Shown: positions 43,753-51,614, counted from the first letter of the stretch. The stretch: DNA of 64,000 nucleotides from Bacilli bacterium (GCA_017468925.1 JAFUHI010000007.1:62001-126000); one strand, 5' to 3'. Program-made: numbers and translations. The notes: generated by a model not told the origin, from the sequence alone.

Positions 43753-44153
43753 TGCTTCCTTATTTAGTTTGGTCACTTGTGTTTGTGTTGTCTTGCTCGT
43801 CTTTTCAATATTCATATCTATATGGTGGAGTATCTAGGGTTTTCGCTGGCCTCAGGAAGGCTGTAGTGGAGGCAGCAGTCGTCAAAAACAAAGTCACGAT
43901 TCTATCTGAATACAGCATCGATGTCACAAAACTTAAGAAAACAAGCGAAGAATATTTTACTTTGAATTTGGAGCCTTATTGCAAAAGGAAAGACTGGAAC
44001 GTTAAATGCTATGCGGATGACACCGGTCCCAATGGAAACATTATTTCCAACCCAGACGTCTATGTTGTCCTCAATGTCGATTTCGGCGCATTTGGCACTT
44101 ATAAGAATTCGATGAGTTTTCGAATAAAGAAAGGGATTCTTTATGGCAAATGA
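43752..44153 (+). CDS. TadE/pseudopilin-like small protein
   Basis: 133 residues. Starts MLPYLVWSLVFVLSCSS, a single hydrophobic N-terminal helix, then VFAGLRKAVVEAAVVKNKVT and a beta-like domain, the general shape of TadE/TadF pseudopilins. Start overlaps the preceding stop (TAATG) and the end overlaps tadA by 11 nt. Confidence 0.5.
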   Translation: MLPYLVWSLVFVLSCSSFQYSYLYGGVSRVFAGLRKAVVEAAVVKNKVTILSEYSIDVTKLKKTSEEYFTLNLEPYCKRKDWNVKCYADDTGPNGNIISNPDVYVVLNVDFGAFGTYKNSMSFRIKKGILYGK

Positions 44154-45099
44154 TGCGAAAGAATATCTAGAAAGCAGTTTCTTATCACCGCTTCTAGAGA
44201 GGCCGGACATCACAGATATTTCATATAATGGCGAGCGATTGTTCTACATGTCCAATATAGAAGGAAGAAAAAGATATGATTTGGAAATAAATAAAAGTGA
44301 TGTTTCATCATTCCTTCGCCAAATCGCAAACCTCAATGAAAAGCAGTTTTCATTCCAATGCCCTATATTAGATGCCTCCTTTTCCAAGTATAGAATTAAC
44401 GCGACATTTTCCTCGCTAACAAGGGTTAAAAACGAAAAGACTTACTCATTTTCCCTGCGAATCGCCAGCGAAAAACATGTTTTGGATAATGATTTCTTCG
44501 GCGAAGGAGTTAAAGAGATTCTTATATCCATATTGAAGGAAGAGCAATCGATTGTGATAGGCGGAACGACATCAAGCGGCAAAACAGAGCTCCAGAAATG
44601 GCTTTTGTTAAATATGAAAGAAGCGTGTCGCGTCATTGTCATCGATAACGTTGAAGAGCTTGGCTTAATAAGCAATCCAAACATTGATTTAACGACCTGG
44701 ATTGTTAACGACAACATTCCAATGGCATCGTTCTCTTCGCTTGTGAAGAATTCACTTAGGAATAACCCAGATTATGTTTTCATCGCCGAAGCAAGAGGCA
44801 AGGAGATGTTTGATGCGATCATCTCCACCATGTCGGGTCACCCAATCATTGTATCCGTCCACTCTTTAGATTTGGAGAGCCTGCCAGAAAGGATGGCGAG
44901 GTTAGCGATGCTATCAGAACAGAAGTTGGAGATGGATACATTAATAAACGATATCCGTCATCACATAAAGTTCTATGTATATCTTAAGAAAGAGGAGAGG
45001 GATGGCGGAATAAAAAGGTATATAGAGTCTATCGCCAAAATAAATGACTCAGGAGTCTACGAATATTTATACAGGAGGAAACAAGATGAAAAAATATAA
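44143..45099 (+). CDS. tadA: TadA/CpaF-type type II/IV secretion ATPase
   Basis: 318 residues. Walker A IGGTTSSGKTELQKWL near residue 143, Asp box VIVIDNVEELGL, Walker B NPDYVFIAEARGKEMFDA and His box SVHSLDLESLPERMARLA are complete. Shorter than classical CpaF (about 400) because most of the N-terminal domain is missing. It powers pilus assembly or secretion with TadB/TadC. Overlaps tadB by 14 nt. Confidence 0.85.
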   Translation: MANDAKEYLESSFLSPLLERPDITDISYNGERLFYMSNIEGRKRYDLEINKSDVSSFLRQIANLNEKQFSFQCPILDASFSKYRINATFSSLTRVKNEKTYSFSLRIASEKHVLDNDFFGEGVKEILISILKEEQSIVIGGTTSSGKTELQKWLLLNMKEACRVIVIDNVEELGLISNPNIDLTTWIVNDNIPMASFSSLVKNSLRNNPDYVFIAEARGKEMFDAIISTMSGHPIIVSVHSLDLESLPERMARLAMLSEQKLEMDTLINDIRHHIKFYVYLKKEERDGGIKRYIESIAKINDSGVYEYLYRRKQDEKI

Positions 45100-45829
45100 A
45101 GGTCATCTAATATGCCTTGTCGTTTCTATTTTATATGGCGGTTTAGCGTATTTGATTCTAAATAACATCATTATAGCTTTGGTAGTGTTCCTGTCTTTTT
45201 CATTAGCGACTTTGTTTTTGATTCTCCCGATGGTAGAGAAAAAAGCCGCGAAAAACAGGAAAAGAGAGGAATGCTACCATTTCGTCCAAACATTTATCAT
45301 CTCTTTAACCGTCAACGCTTCTCCAGAGGCTAGCTATTTATCAGCGATTGAAGGAGCAGAAGGAGAACTATCTTCAATCTATAAAAGCATTGGGACGGAT
45401 ATGGGCGTGGATGAAAGGCTCGAATATCTATCAAGATATTTCATTGAACCATATTACCCAGTTTTTCTATCCATTTATCAGCTATATCAGGAACAAGGCG
45501 GGGACTTGCTCAAATTGGCGGAGCCTCTACTAAACGAAGTCTCCAGAAGCGAAGAAGATTCTATTTCTTTTCAAAAAGAAAGCAAAAGACTTTTGTTCGA
45601 TTATTTGATTTTGTGGGCTTTATCTTCCGCAGTCCTTGTATTTGTTAAATTCGGTTTGAAGAATTTCTACGACAAGATGCTAGAAAGCCCAATTTATGTC
45701 GCTTTATCGACGGTGAGTTTCTTCATAATTCTCACAGGCTTTGTAGTCTACGCATTTGCATACACAGGGGAGAAACCCAAATTCAGGAGGAAAAACAATG
45801 ACAAAAAAGTCTACAAAGAAGCCAAGTGA
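45086..45829 (+). CDS. tadB: TadB-like inner-membrane platform protein
   Basis: 247 residues from ATG 45086 (AGGAGG upstream). Two helices near residues 8-45, a cytosolic T2SF-like region (FIISLTVNASPEASYLSAIEGA; YQEQGGDLLKLAEPLLNEV), then two helices at the end. This is the arrangement of TadB. Overlaps tadC by 32 nt. Confidence 0.72.
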   Translation: MKKYKGHLICLVVSILYGGLAYLILNNIIIALVVFLSFSLATLFLILPMVEKKAAKNRKREECYHFVQTFIISLTVNASPEASYLSAIEGAEGELSSIYKSIGTDMGVDERLEYLSRYFIEPYYPVFLSIYQLYQEQGGDLLKLAEPLLNEVSRSEEDSISFQKESKRLLFDYLILWALSSAVLVFVKFGLKNFYDKMLESPIYVALSTVSFFIILTGFVVYAFAYTGEKPKFRRKNNDKKVYKEAK

Positions 45830-46499
45830 ATCTTCTTGGATGAAGAAGATGAAGGAGTCTGGCCTCAATCCCAAGAAAGAGATATTGATCGTGGCGGTCG
45901 CCGATGTATTGATTCTAGCTTTTGGTGTTTATCTCTATATCCTTCAAAAATCGATATATCCATTATTCTCCATATTCGCTGTAATCGCGATTGCGGATTA
46001 TTTTTATCTCAATAGGCATTCTTCTTTAATACAAAAAAGGAAAACGGATGATGAGCAGGAATTCATTAGGTTATTCACGTATTTCTCCATTTATGTGAAA
46101 GATGGTATTCCCGTATATACCGCATTGGAATTGACCAGCCGATTCGCAAGTGAATCAATGAAAAACAAGCTGGATATCCTTCTAAAAGAAATAGATATTG
46201 ATAAATCTATAATGCCCTATCTTAATTTCTCCTCGTATTTCTCTTCTTTAACCATCAGAGAAGTCATGGTTTCGATATATAGGATGGTGGAAGAAGGGGG
46301 CTCATCGCTATACGCAAGGCAATTTGAATATTTATTCGAAGGCTTGGCGACAATGAAAAGAAAAGAAGACCACGAAAGAAGAATAAAAAGGCTTAGTGAT
46401 TTGACTTTTCTTCCGGTCATTGCTTCAGGCTTCACGATGATTGTTCTCTCATATGGGGTGGTCGGAATAATAGGAGGAATGAGTGCGAATGGCATATAA
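45798..46499 (+). CDS. tadC: TadC-like inner-membrane platform protein
   Basis: 233 residues from ATG 45798 (AGGAGG upstream). Two helices near residues 25-70, T2SF-type segment (FIRLFTYFSIYVKDGIPVYTALELT; MVSIYRMVEEGGSSLYARQFEY), and a final helix. Companion of TadB. Overlaps the following pseudopilin gene by about 11 nt. Confidence 0.72.
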   Translation: MTKKSTKKPSESSWMKKMKESGLNPKKEILIVAVADVLILAFGVYLYILQKSIYPLFSIFAVIAIADYFYLNRHSSLIQKRKTDDEQEFIRLFTYFSIYVKDGIPVYTALELTSRFASESMKNKLDILLKEIDIDKSIMPYLNFSSYFSSLTIREVMVSIYRMVEEGGSSLYARQFEYLFEGLATMKRKEDHERRIKRLSDLTFLPVIASGFTMIVLSYGVVGIIGGMSANGI

Positions 46500-46830
46500 G
46501 ATGGCTTTATTGATTTCGATGTTCTTTGTTGTCCAAATTATGGCTTTCACCGGTGATTTAAGCGCAATTCAGGCTATAAGAAGCTCTTTGGATGCCGCCG
46601 CTTTAACCGCCGGATATCAAATCAGTGCTTACAATGAGATAAATGAAGAAGTAATTCAGTATGTCTATAAAACCGCAGGCGCTCAGATTAGAGCGATAGG
46701 CGATTCCCAGCCTTCGTTTGGCGAGCCGCTTACATTTGAGGTATATAAAACATACAACCCATTAATAATCCAGGATCATGAGATGGTGATATCCGTTAGG
46801 AGAAGCGCCATCATCGGATATTACTTTTAA
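46489..46830 (+). CDS. TadE/TadF-like pseudopilin
   Basis: 113 residues. N-terminal helix MAYKMALLISMFFVVQIMAF, then LSAIQAIRSSLDAAALTAGYQIS, as in TadE/F minor pilins that have a hydrophobic start and an Ala-rich helix. A GTG at 46483 is an alternative start. Preceded by AGGAGG inside the end of tadC. Confidence 0.6.
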   Translation: MAYKMALLISMFFVVQIMAFTGDLSAIQAIRSSLDAAALTAGYQISAYNEINEEVIQYVYKTAGAQIRAIGDSQPSFGEPLTFEVYKTYNPLIIQDHEMVISVRRSAIIGYYF

Positions 46831-46848
46831 AGAAAAGGAGGTGATGAT

Positions 46849-47019
46849 ATGTCGGAATTTAAAGGACAATTGCTTGGGATTTTGCTTGTTTTGGCTATTT
46901 TTGGTGCCATGGCAGGGATATTAGTCAAAACTTTCACCGAGCAAGCTCAAAACATAGTTGAGCAAACAACCAGTATTCAAAGTGTTTCAAAAGTGACCCC
47001 ACACGTTAACATCGATTAA
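46849..47019 (+). CDS. small pilin-like protein (56 residues)
   Basis: Perfect ribosome site AAAGGAGG 8 nt before ATG. N-terminus MSEFKGQLLGILLVLAIFGA: a short charged leader with KGQ ahead of a ~20-residue hydrophobic helix, then a polar helix (KTFTEQAQNIVEQTTSI). This is the design of Flp-type pilins, whose prepilin peptidase cuts before the helix. The usual Glu at +5 is absent. Last gene of the operon, so a good candidate for the major pilin. Confidence 0.6.
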   Translation: MSEFKGQLLGILLVLAIFGAMAGILVKTFTEQAQNIVEQTTSIQSVSKVTPHVNID

Positions 47020-47055
47020 CATCTATATGGGTGCCTGCCATAAACTTTTATTTCT

Positions 47056-47083
47056 TTGGTAAACGAGAAAAAAGTATTATAAT
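47056..47083 (+). promoter_or_regulatory. acpP promoter
   Basis: TTGGTA, 16-nt spacer, TATAAT, 24 nt before the acpP ATG at 47108. Confidence 0.6.
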
Positions 47084-47107
47084 AACCCTCGACCAAAGGA
47101 GCTTATT

Positions 47108-47341
47108 ATGGCAAGCACTCAATTAGAAGAAATCAAGAAACTATTAGCTGAAAGAGCGGGAAAAGAAACGATTGATGAGGCAGTACAACTAAAAGATCTT
47201 GGAATGGATAGCCTTGATGTCGTCGAATATTGCTTGGAACTTGAGGATAAATACAATATCCAATTTACCCCCGAAGAATTGAGCGAATTTAAGACGGCTG
47301 GGGATTTATTCTCCGCGATGGAAAAGAAACTAGCAAAATAA
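47108..47341 (+). CDS. acpP: acyl carrier protein
   Basis: 77 residues. GMDSLDVVEYCLELEDKYNIQF contains the DSL motif whose Ser carries the 4'-phosphopantetheine arm in fatty-acid synthesis. AAAGGAG precedes the ATG. It stands alone, outside a fab operon, ahead of two tRNA genes. Confidence 0.95.
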   Translation: MASTQLEEIKKLLAERAGKETIDEAVQLKDLGMDSLDVVEYCLELEDKYNIQFTPEELSEFKTAGDLFSAMEKKLAK

Positions 47342-47418
47342 ATTTGTTTATATTTTGCTTGTATTAATTCATTCACTTATATAAAATTATCCGTGCGCTT
47401 TATAGCGCATAGATTTGC

Positions 47419-47493
47419 GGGCAGCTAGCTCAATGGCAGAGCAATCGGCTGTTAACCGATCGGTTGTAGGTTCGAGCCCTATGCTGCCCGCCA
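47419..47493 (+). tRNA. tRNA-Asn(GUU)
   Basis: Acceptor GGGCAGC/GCTGCCC, anticodon loop CTGTTAA, GTTCGAGCC T-arm, encoded CCA. Confidence 0.93.
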
Positions 47494-47497
47494 TCTT

Positions 47498-47574
47498 GGC
47501 CCGTTGGAGAAGCGGCTTAACTCACATCCCTTTCACGGATGCACTCACGCGTTCGAATCGCGTACGGGTCACCA
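47498..47574 (+). tRNA. tRNA-Glu(UUC)
   Basis: Acceptor GGCCCGT/ACGGGTC, anticodon loop CTTTCAC between CATCC and GGATG, GTTCGAATC T-arm, encoded CCA. The AT-rich island begins directly after it. Confidence 0.93.
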
Positions 47575-47586
47575 ACTTAATAAATT

Positions 47587-47612
47587 ACTGGATCGTATGA
47601 TTCAGTTTTTTA
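47587..47612 (+). terminator. terminator after the tRNA pair
   Basis: ACTGGATC/GATTCAGT stem with a GTAT loop, followed by TTTTTT. Confidence 0.75.
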
Positions 47613-47657
47613 TTTATAAACATTGAGAAAAATATATAAATTACTAAAATATAATAA

Positions 47658-48644
47658 ATGAAAAAATTTGATAAAAATCAAAAAATTCCAACTTTTATCG
47701 AAGGTGACTCTTTCGCTATTTTGAAGACACTTAATGATAAATCAATTGATTGTGTTATCACATCACCACCTTATTTTAGAGAAAGAGAAAAGAATAAACA
47801 TTTTAACCTTAATCAAACTCTTGATTCATACATTGAAAACATTTTATTAATTAGTAGAGAAATAAAAAGAGTTTTAAAAGATGAGGGTAGTTTTTGGCTT
47901 AATCTTGGTGATAGTTATCAAAAAACCTCTTTGCAATTAATACCTACTAAAATTGCTAGTAAACTTATTGAAGATGGCTGGATTTTAAATAACGATGTTA
48001 TATGGAAAAAAACATCTTACACTCCAACATCTTACAAAAAAAGATTATCCTCCTCATTTGAACATTTCTTTCATTTTGTTAAAACAAATGAATTTTATTA
48101 CAATCTGATTGCTTTAGATGCTAAAAAAAGAAGACCCAATATTTCTGATGGCGTTATTAAAACTTCTTCCAATGTCACCGGTGTTAATTATCTAAAAATA
48201 TTAAGTGATTCATCAATTCTTTCTCCTATCCAAAAAGGAAACGCAATCAAAACATTAAAAGAATGTCTTGATGAAGTAAAAGATGGCAAGATTAGCGATT
48301 TTCGATTCTTAATTAAAGGCCACAATAAAGTTAATAGCGGAAATCGTAAGGAAGAGCTTGAAAATAATGGCTTCATAGTCATTAAATCAAAATATAATAA
48401 GCCTTCTGATGTTTGGGAAATATTGCCTGAGAAGAACAGTATCCACTACGCCCCATTCCCTGAATCGTTAGTTAGTTTTCCAATTATTGTTACTTGTCCT
48501 CCCAAAGGGATAGTCCTTGATCCTTTCGTTGGAAGTGGAACCACTTGTTATGTGGCAATGAAAAATAATAGGAATTCAATTGGTATAGATATAAATAAGG
48601 ATTTTATTAAATATGCTAAAAGAAGATGCTTTAAAGAAGATTGA
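47658..48644 (+). CDS. DNA methyltransferase (N4-cytosine/N6-adenine, TSPPY type)
   Basis: 328 residues. CVITSPPYFREREK near residue 38 is catalytic motif IV (TSPPY), and DPFVGSGTTCYVAMKNNRNSIGIDI near the C-terminus holds the SAM motif I. The order IV...I is the beta class. SPPY favours N4-cytosine methylation, but N6-adenine is possible. The recognition region would be the central ~100 residues. No intact restriction gene is adjacent. AT-rich and first gene of the island. A TATAAT box lies 2 nt before the ATG, so the true start or the promoter is uncertain. Confidence 0.88.
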   Translation: MKKFDKNQKIPTFIEGDSFAILKTLNDKSIDCVITSPPYFREREKNKHFNLNQTLDSYIENILLISREIKRVLKDEGSFWLNLGDSYQKTSLQLIPTKIASKLIEDGWILNNDVIWKKTSYTPTSYKKRLSSSFEHFFHFVKTNEFYYNLIALDAKKRRPNISDGVIKTSSNVTGVNYLKILSDSSILSPIQKGNAIKTLKECLDEVKDGKISDFRFLIKGHNKVNSGNRKEELENNGFIVIKSKYNKPSDVWEILPEKNSIHYAPFPESLVSFPIIVTCPPKGIVLDPFVGSGTTCYVAMKNNRNSIGIDINKDFIKYAKRRCFKED

Positions 48645-48744
48645 ATATTATTGTGAGAAAGATAAAAGTGTTATCTGTCCATTTTCTAATGAAAAACGCA
48701 GCAAAGAAAGGCTGCATGACAGAAACTCAAAGAAAGTAGACTAA
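48613..48744 (+). CDS. short ORF overlapping the methyltransferase end
   Basis: 43 codons starting MLKEDALKKIEYYCEKDKSV, offset in frame from the methyltransferase and overlapping its last 32 nt. Position fits the start of a restriction-endonuclease gene that has been cut short, but no endonuclease motif is visible. May be a remnant. Confidence 0.3.
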   Translation: MLKEDALKKIEYYCEKDKSVICPFSNEKRSKERLHDRNSKKVD

Positions 48745-48754
48745 TATGCTTTAA

Positions 48755-48790
48755 AGATGAAATTGACCTTAAATGGTCTTTCTTAATGTT
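48755..48790 (+). repeat. terminator-like hairpin repeat, left of the 190-residue membrane protein gene
   Basis: TGACCTTAAATGGTCTTTCT, a GACC/GGTC hairpin with a T-rich tail; sister copy at 49415-49450 reads TGACCTTAATTGGTCTTTTT. Confidence 0.55.
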
Positions 48791-48808
48791 TGTTGCTATA
48801 ATGCCTTT

Positions 48809-49378
48809 ATGGAAGAAACAAATTTAATTAACACTCCTATTTTAAGCAAGAAAGAAAATACAGCAAAGATTATATCTATCATTGTCTTTTCTCTTATTGT
48901 TACAGCGTTTATCGCTACACTTGCTATAGATATCGCTATTGTGGGTAAAGCAATTGTAATGTTTATATTTTCTTTATTTGCAGCAGTGATGGTGTTTGTT
49001 GTTGCGTTTGTACTTTTTGTGTTCTCCTGCATATTTGTGTTTGGAATAAAACTACTTGAGTCTCATGGCTTTTGGCCAATTAACTGGGCTGTTACTACTT
49101 TTAAACAGATAAATGCAGACTATACGTTAACCAGTTCTCAAATATCAACATTCTCTATTCTTAGGATTATTATATTTGCTGTTTGTATATTATCTTTTAT
49201 AGCCTCTATAGTCGTGCTATCACTAATAAGAGTACCTAAAAAAGAAAAAGGACAACTAAAGGTTAAAACAGGCAATAACAAATTATCAAAAGCCTTTGGT
49301 GTTATTTCATTAATTATGTCTATCCTTGGTGCATTTACATCAATGGGAGCATTGTTAATTATTTCAGCATTGAATTAA
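48809..49378 (+). CDS. multi-helix membrane protein of unknown function
   Basis: 189 residues from ATG 48809. Four hydrophobic helices (near residues 20-42, 48-80, 112-136 and 165-187). A TATAAT box at 48797-48802 lies 6 nt before the ATG, so the mRNA would be leaderless. Flanked by a pair of similar hairpin repeats. No family recognised. Confidence 0.6.
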   Translation: MEETNLINTPILSKKENTAKIISIIVFSLIVTAFIATLAIDIAIVGKAIVMFIFSLFAAVMVFVVAFVLFVFSCIFVFGIKLLESHGFWPINWAVTTFKQINADYTLTSSQISTFSILRIIIFAVCILSFIASIVVLSLIRVPKKEKGQLKVKTGNNKLSKAFGVISLIMSILGAFTSMGALLIISALN

Positions 49379-49414
49379 TATTTTTTTTGGATTTGTTAAT
49401 ACACTTATTCTAAA

Positions 49415-49450
49415 AATGAAGAATGACCTTAATTGGTCTTTTTCTAAATA
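49415..49450 (+). repeat. terminator-like hairpin repeat, right of the 190-residue membrane protein gene
   Basis: Sister of 48755-48790 and followed 12 nt later by REP-like copy 1, so two hairpins stand back to back. Confidence 0.55.
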
Positions 49451-49490
49451 TTTAGTTAAATAGGATTGATACAATGTGTCAGTCCTTTTT
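49451..49490 (+). repeat. cassette-boundary hairpin repeat, copy 1
   Basis: TTTAGTTAAAT leads into a 12-bp stem, AGGATTGATACA paired with TGTGTCAGTCCT, then TTTTT. Matches copy 4 (55511-55550) at 38 of 40 positions. Acts plausibly as a terminator. Confidence 0.8.
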
Positions 49491-49511
49491 ATTTTTTGCT
49501 TAACTAGAAAC

Positions 49512-49832
49512 TTATAACGATTTGTAATAACTGCCAAATACTTCCATTGAATCAATAATTGGCATTAGTTCTTTGCCTAATTTACTAAGAGAATATTCAA
49601 CGTGTGGAGGGTTGGTTTTGTAGTCAGTTCTAATAACTAGTCCATCATCAATCATTTCTCTTAGGGAGCTCGTTAAAACTTTTTGAGAAACCCCTTCTAA
49701 AGATCTTTGGAGTTCATTGAATCTCCATGGCCTAGTTCTTAGGTTCCTAATTATTAAGATTTTCCATTTAGAGCCAATTAAAGAAACAGTAGTGGCTACT
49801 GGGCAGGAAGGTAATTCTGATTTATTTTTCAT
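49512..49832 (-). CDS. HxlR-family transcriptional regulator
   Basis: About 106 residues from ATG 49832. SCPVATTVSLIGSKWKILIIRNL is the HxlR start with conserved Cys, RFNELQRSLEGVSQKVLTSSLREMIDDGLVIR the winged helix, and VEYSLSKLGKELMPI the C-terminal part. HxlR proteins often sense electrophiles or oxidants through the N-terminal Cys. Divergent from the macrodomain operon. A TATAAT box lies 6 nt before this ATG, so the mRNA may be leaderless. Confidence 0.88.
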   Translation of the reverse strand: MKNKSELPSCPVATTVSLIGSKWKILIIRNLRTRPWRFNELQRSLEGVSQKVLTSSLREMIDDGLVIRTDYKTNPPHVEYSLSKLGKELMPIIDSMEVFGSYYKSL

Positions 49833-49843
49833 ATGTTTATTAT

Positions 49844-49889
49844 AGTACGCAGCCATTTTGTTATACATAGTTACTTTTTAGTGCGTACT
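49844..49889. promoter_or_regulatory. inverted repeat in the hxlR/macro divergent promoter
   Basis: AGTACGCA (49844-49851) and TGCGTACT (49882-49889) are exact inverted copies 30 nt apart in the shared intergenic region. A good candidate HxlR operator pair controlling both directions. Confidence 0.5.
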
Positions 49890-49939
49890 TTTTCACTTTT
49901 TATTAATATGTTTTAATGTTGATGTCAAAGGTGACTAAA

Positions 49940-50686
49940 ATGAGTGATATAAAATGGTGTATTGACTATTTAAAATATTATAACCATATCAAAGATGAAA
50001 TATCTTATGATTGGCCAACTTTTAGAGCGCTTTTAAATATCACAACGCCGGTTAATATAAGTGATGAGTTTTATCAAAAACAAGACATAGTCTTGAAAAA
50101 CATTTTATCTAAAAAAGAAATAATTGATGTTAAATCTTTTCCTAATGGTGTTTCTCTATATAAAGGCGACATTACTCTATTAAAAGCAGATGCGATAGTG
50201 AATGCTTGTAATTCTCAAATGTTAGGATGCTTTGTCCCAGGCCATCACTGTATCGATAATGCGATTCATTCCTTTGCCGGTCTTCAAGTAAGAAGAGACA
50301 TGTTAGAAATAATGAATAAACAAGGCCATGAAGAACCTAATGGACAAGTAAAAGTTTCTAGTGGCTATAATTTACCTGCGAAATATATATTCCACACAGT
50401 GGGGCCAATCTATTCAGGAATGCATAGGGATGAAACTGATTTAGCAAGTTGCTATTATTCTTGTTTAAGAAAAGCTGATGAGATGAAACTAGATTCAATT
50501 GTGTTTTGCTCTTTATCAACAGGAATATTCGGCTTTCCGATTGAAAAAGCCAGCAGAATCGCTATTAAATGTGTTAATTCGTATTTAAAGGAAGAGAACA
50601 AGAATATTAGAAAAGTCATTTTTGATGTCTTTAGTGATAGTGATTTTGAGACATATAAAAAGAACATGAAGGAGGCAGGATTATGA
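49940..50686 (+). CDS. macrodomain protein, zinc-containing type (ADP-ribosyl hydrolase)
   Basis: 248 residues from ATG 49940 (AAAGGTGA upstream; ATG 49916 is an alternative). A helical N-terminal lead of ~70 residues precedes the macrodomain: SLYKGDITLLKADAIVNACN, the Cys/His loop MLGCFVPGHHCIDNAIH and FCSLSTGIFGFP. The Cys-His loop matches zinc-dependent macrodomains found with SirTM sirtuins, which remove ADP-ribose from protein. Stop overlaps the next start (ATGA). Confidence 0.88.
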   Translation: MSDIKWCIDYLKYYNHIKDEISYDWPTFRALLNITTPVNISDEFYQKQDIVLKNILSKKEIIDVKSFPNGVSLYKGDITLLKADAIVNACNSQMLGCFVPGHHCIDNAIHSFAGLQVRRDMLEIMNKQGHEEPNGQVKVSSGYNLPAKYIFHTVGPIYSGMHRDETDLASCYYSCLRKADEMKLDSIVFCSLSTGIFGFPIEKASRIAIKCVNSYLKEENKNIRKVIFDVFSDSDFETYKKNMKEAGL

Positions 50687-51612
50687 TTATAAATACAGGA
50701 CAAAGAACAGATATACCAGCCTTCTACTCTAAATGGTTTATGAATCGCATCAAAGAAGGATATGTTTTGGTAAGAAATCCATATTATCCAACAATTGTTA
50801 CGAAGTTTTTATTAAATCCAGATGTGGTGGACGTGATTGGTTTTTGTACGAAAAATCCTCGACCAATGTTTCCCTATCTAGATGAACTGAAAGATTTTGG
50901 TCAATTTTGGTATGTTTCCATCACTGGTTTTGGTAAAGATTTAGAACCTAATGTTCCTCCGATTGATCAAGTAATTGAAGATTTTAAATTTTTATCTAAC
51001 AAAGTTGGTAAGAATGCGATTGGTTGGAGATACACACCAATCATTGTGAATAGCAAATACACAAAAGAATATCACATTACAATGTTTGAACATATCGCTT
51101 CCAAATTAGATGGCTACACCTCTTTAGTAGCATTTGGCTTTGTCGATATTTATCCAAAATTAGAAAAGAATCATCCAGAGATTAAAGATACAGATGACAA
51201 CACTAAGATTGAGATAAGCAAAGCATTTATAGAAATTGCTAAAAAACATCACATGGATTTAAGACTTTGTTCTAAAGAAAAGTGGCTTGCTAATTATGGC
51301 ATTGATATCGATGGTTGTATGAGAGTGAAAGACTATGAGAATAGCATTGATTCAAAATTAGATGTTAAACAAAAAATGGAAGCGAGAAAGAATTATTGTG
51401 CTTGCTATCTTTCTAATGATATTGGCTCATATAATTCTTGTATGCATTTATGTAAGTATTGCTACGCGAACGGAAACGAGATGACGATTAGAAAGAATTA
51501 TAGAGATCATGATGATAACTCCCCTTTATTAATAGGCCATATTAATCGAGAAGATAAGATAAGGCTTGCAAAGCAAGAGTCTTATAAAAATAACGCCATT
51601 ACTTTATTTTGA
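50683..51612 (+). CDS. DUF1848 protein with C-terminal CX3CX2C motif
   Basis: 309 residues. The whole protein matches DUF1848 (NTGQRTDIPAFYSKWF start, IGWRYTPII, DIGSYNSCMHLCKYCYAN). C253, C257 and C260 form CX3CX2C, the spacing used by radical SAM enzymes to hold a [4Fe-4S] cluster, with extra C239 and C241. The cluster motif at the C-terminus is unlike the normal N-terminal position. Function is unknown. Sits in a coupled operon between macrodomain (4-nt overlap) and sirtuin (2-nt gap). Confidence 0.85.
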   Translation: MIINTGQRTDIPAFYSKWFMNRIKEGYVLVRNPYYPTIVTKFLLNPDVVDVIGFCTKNPRPMFPYLDELKDFGQFWYVSITGFGKDLEPNVPPIDQVIEDFKFLSNKVGKNAIGWRYTPIIVNSKYTKEYHITMFEHIASKLDGYTSLVAFGFVDIYPKLEKNHPEIKDTDDNTKIEISKAFIEIAKKHHMDLRLCSKEKWLANYGIDIDGCMRVKDYENSIDSKLDVKQKMEARKNYCACYLSNDIGSYNSCMHLCKYCYANGNEMTIRKNYRDHDDNSPLLIGHINREDKIRLAKQESYKNNAITLF

Positions 51613-51614
51613 TT

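Noticed and set aside
43902-44213. Antisense ORF of about 100 codons across the pseudopilin gene
   Set aside because: It is a shadow of the plus-strand coding frame; it has no ribosome site and crosses two well-supported overlapping genes.
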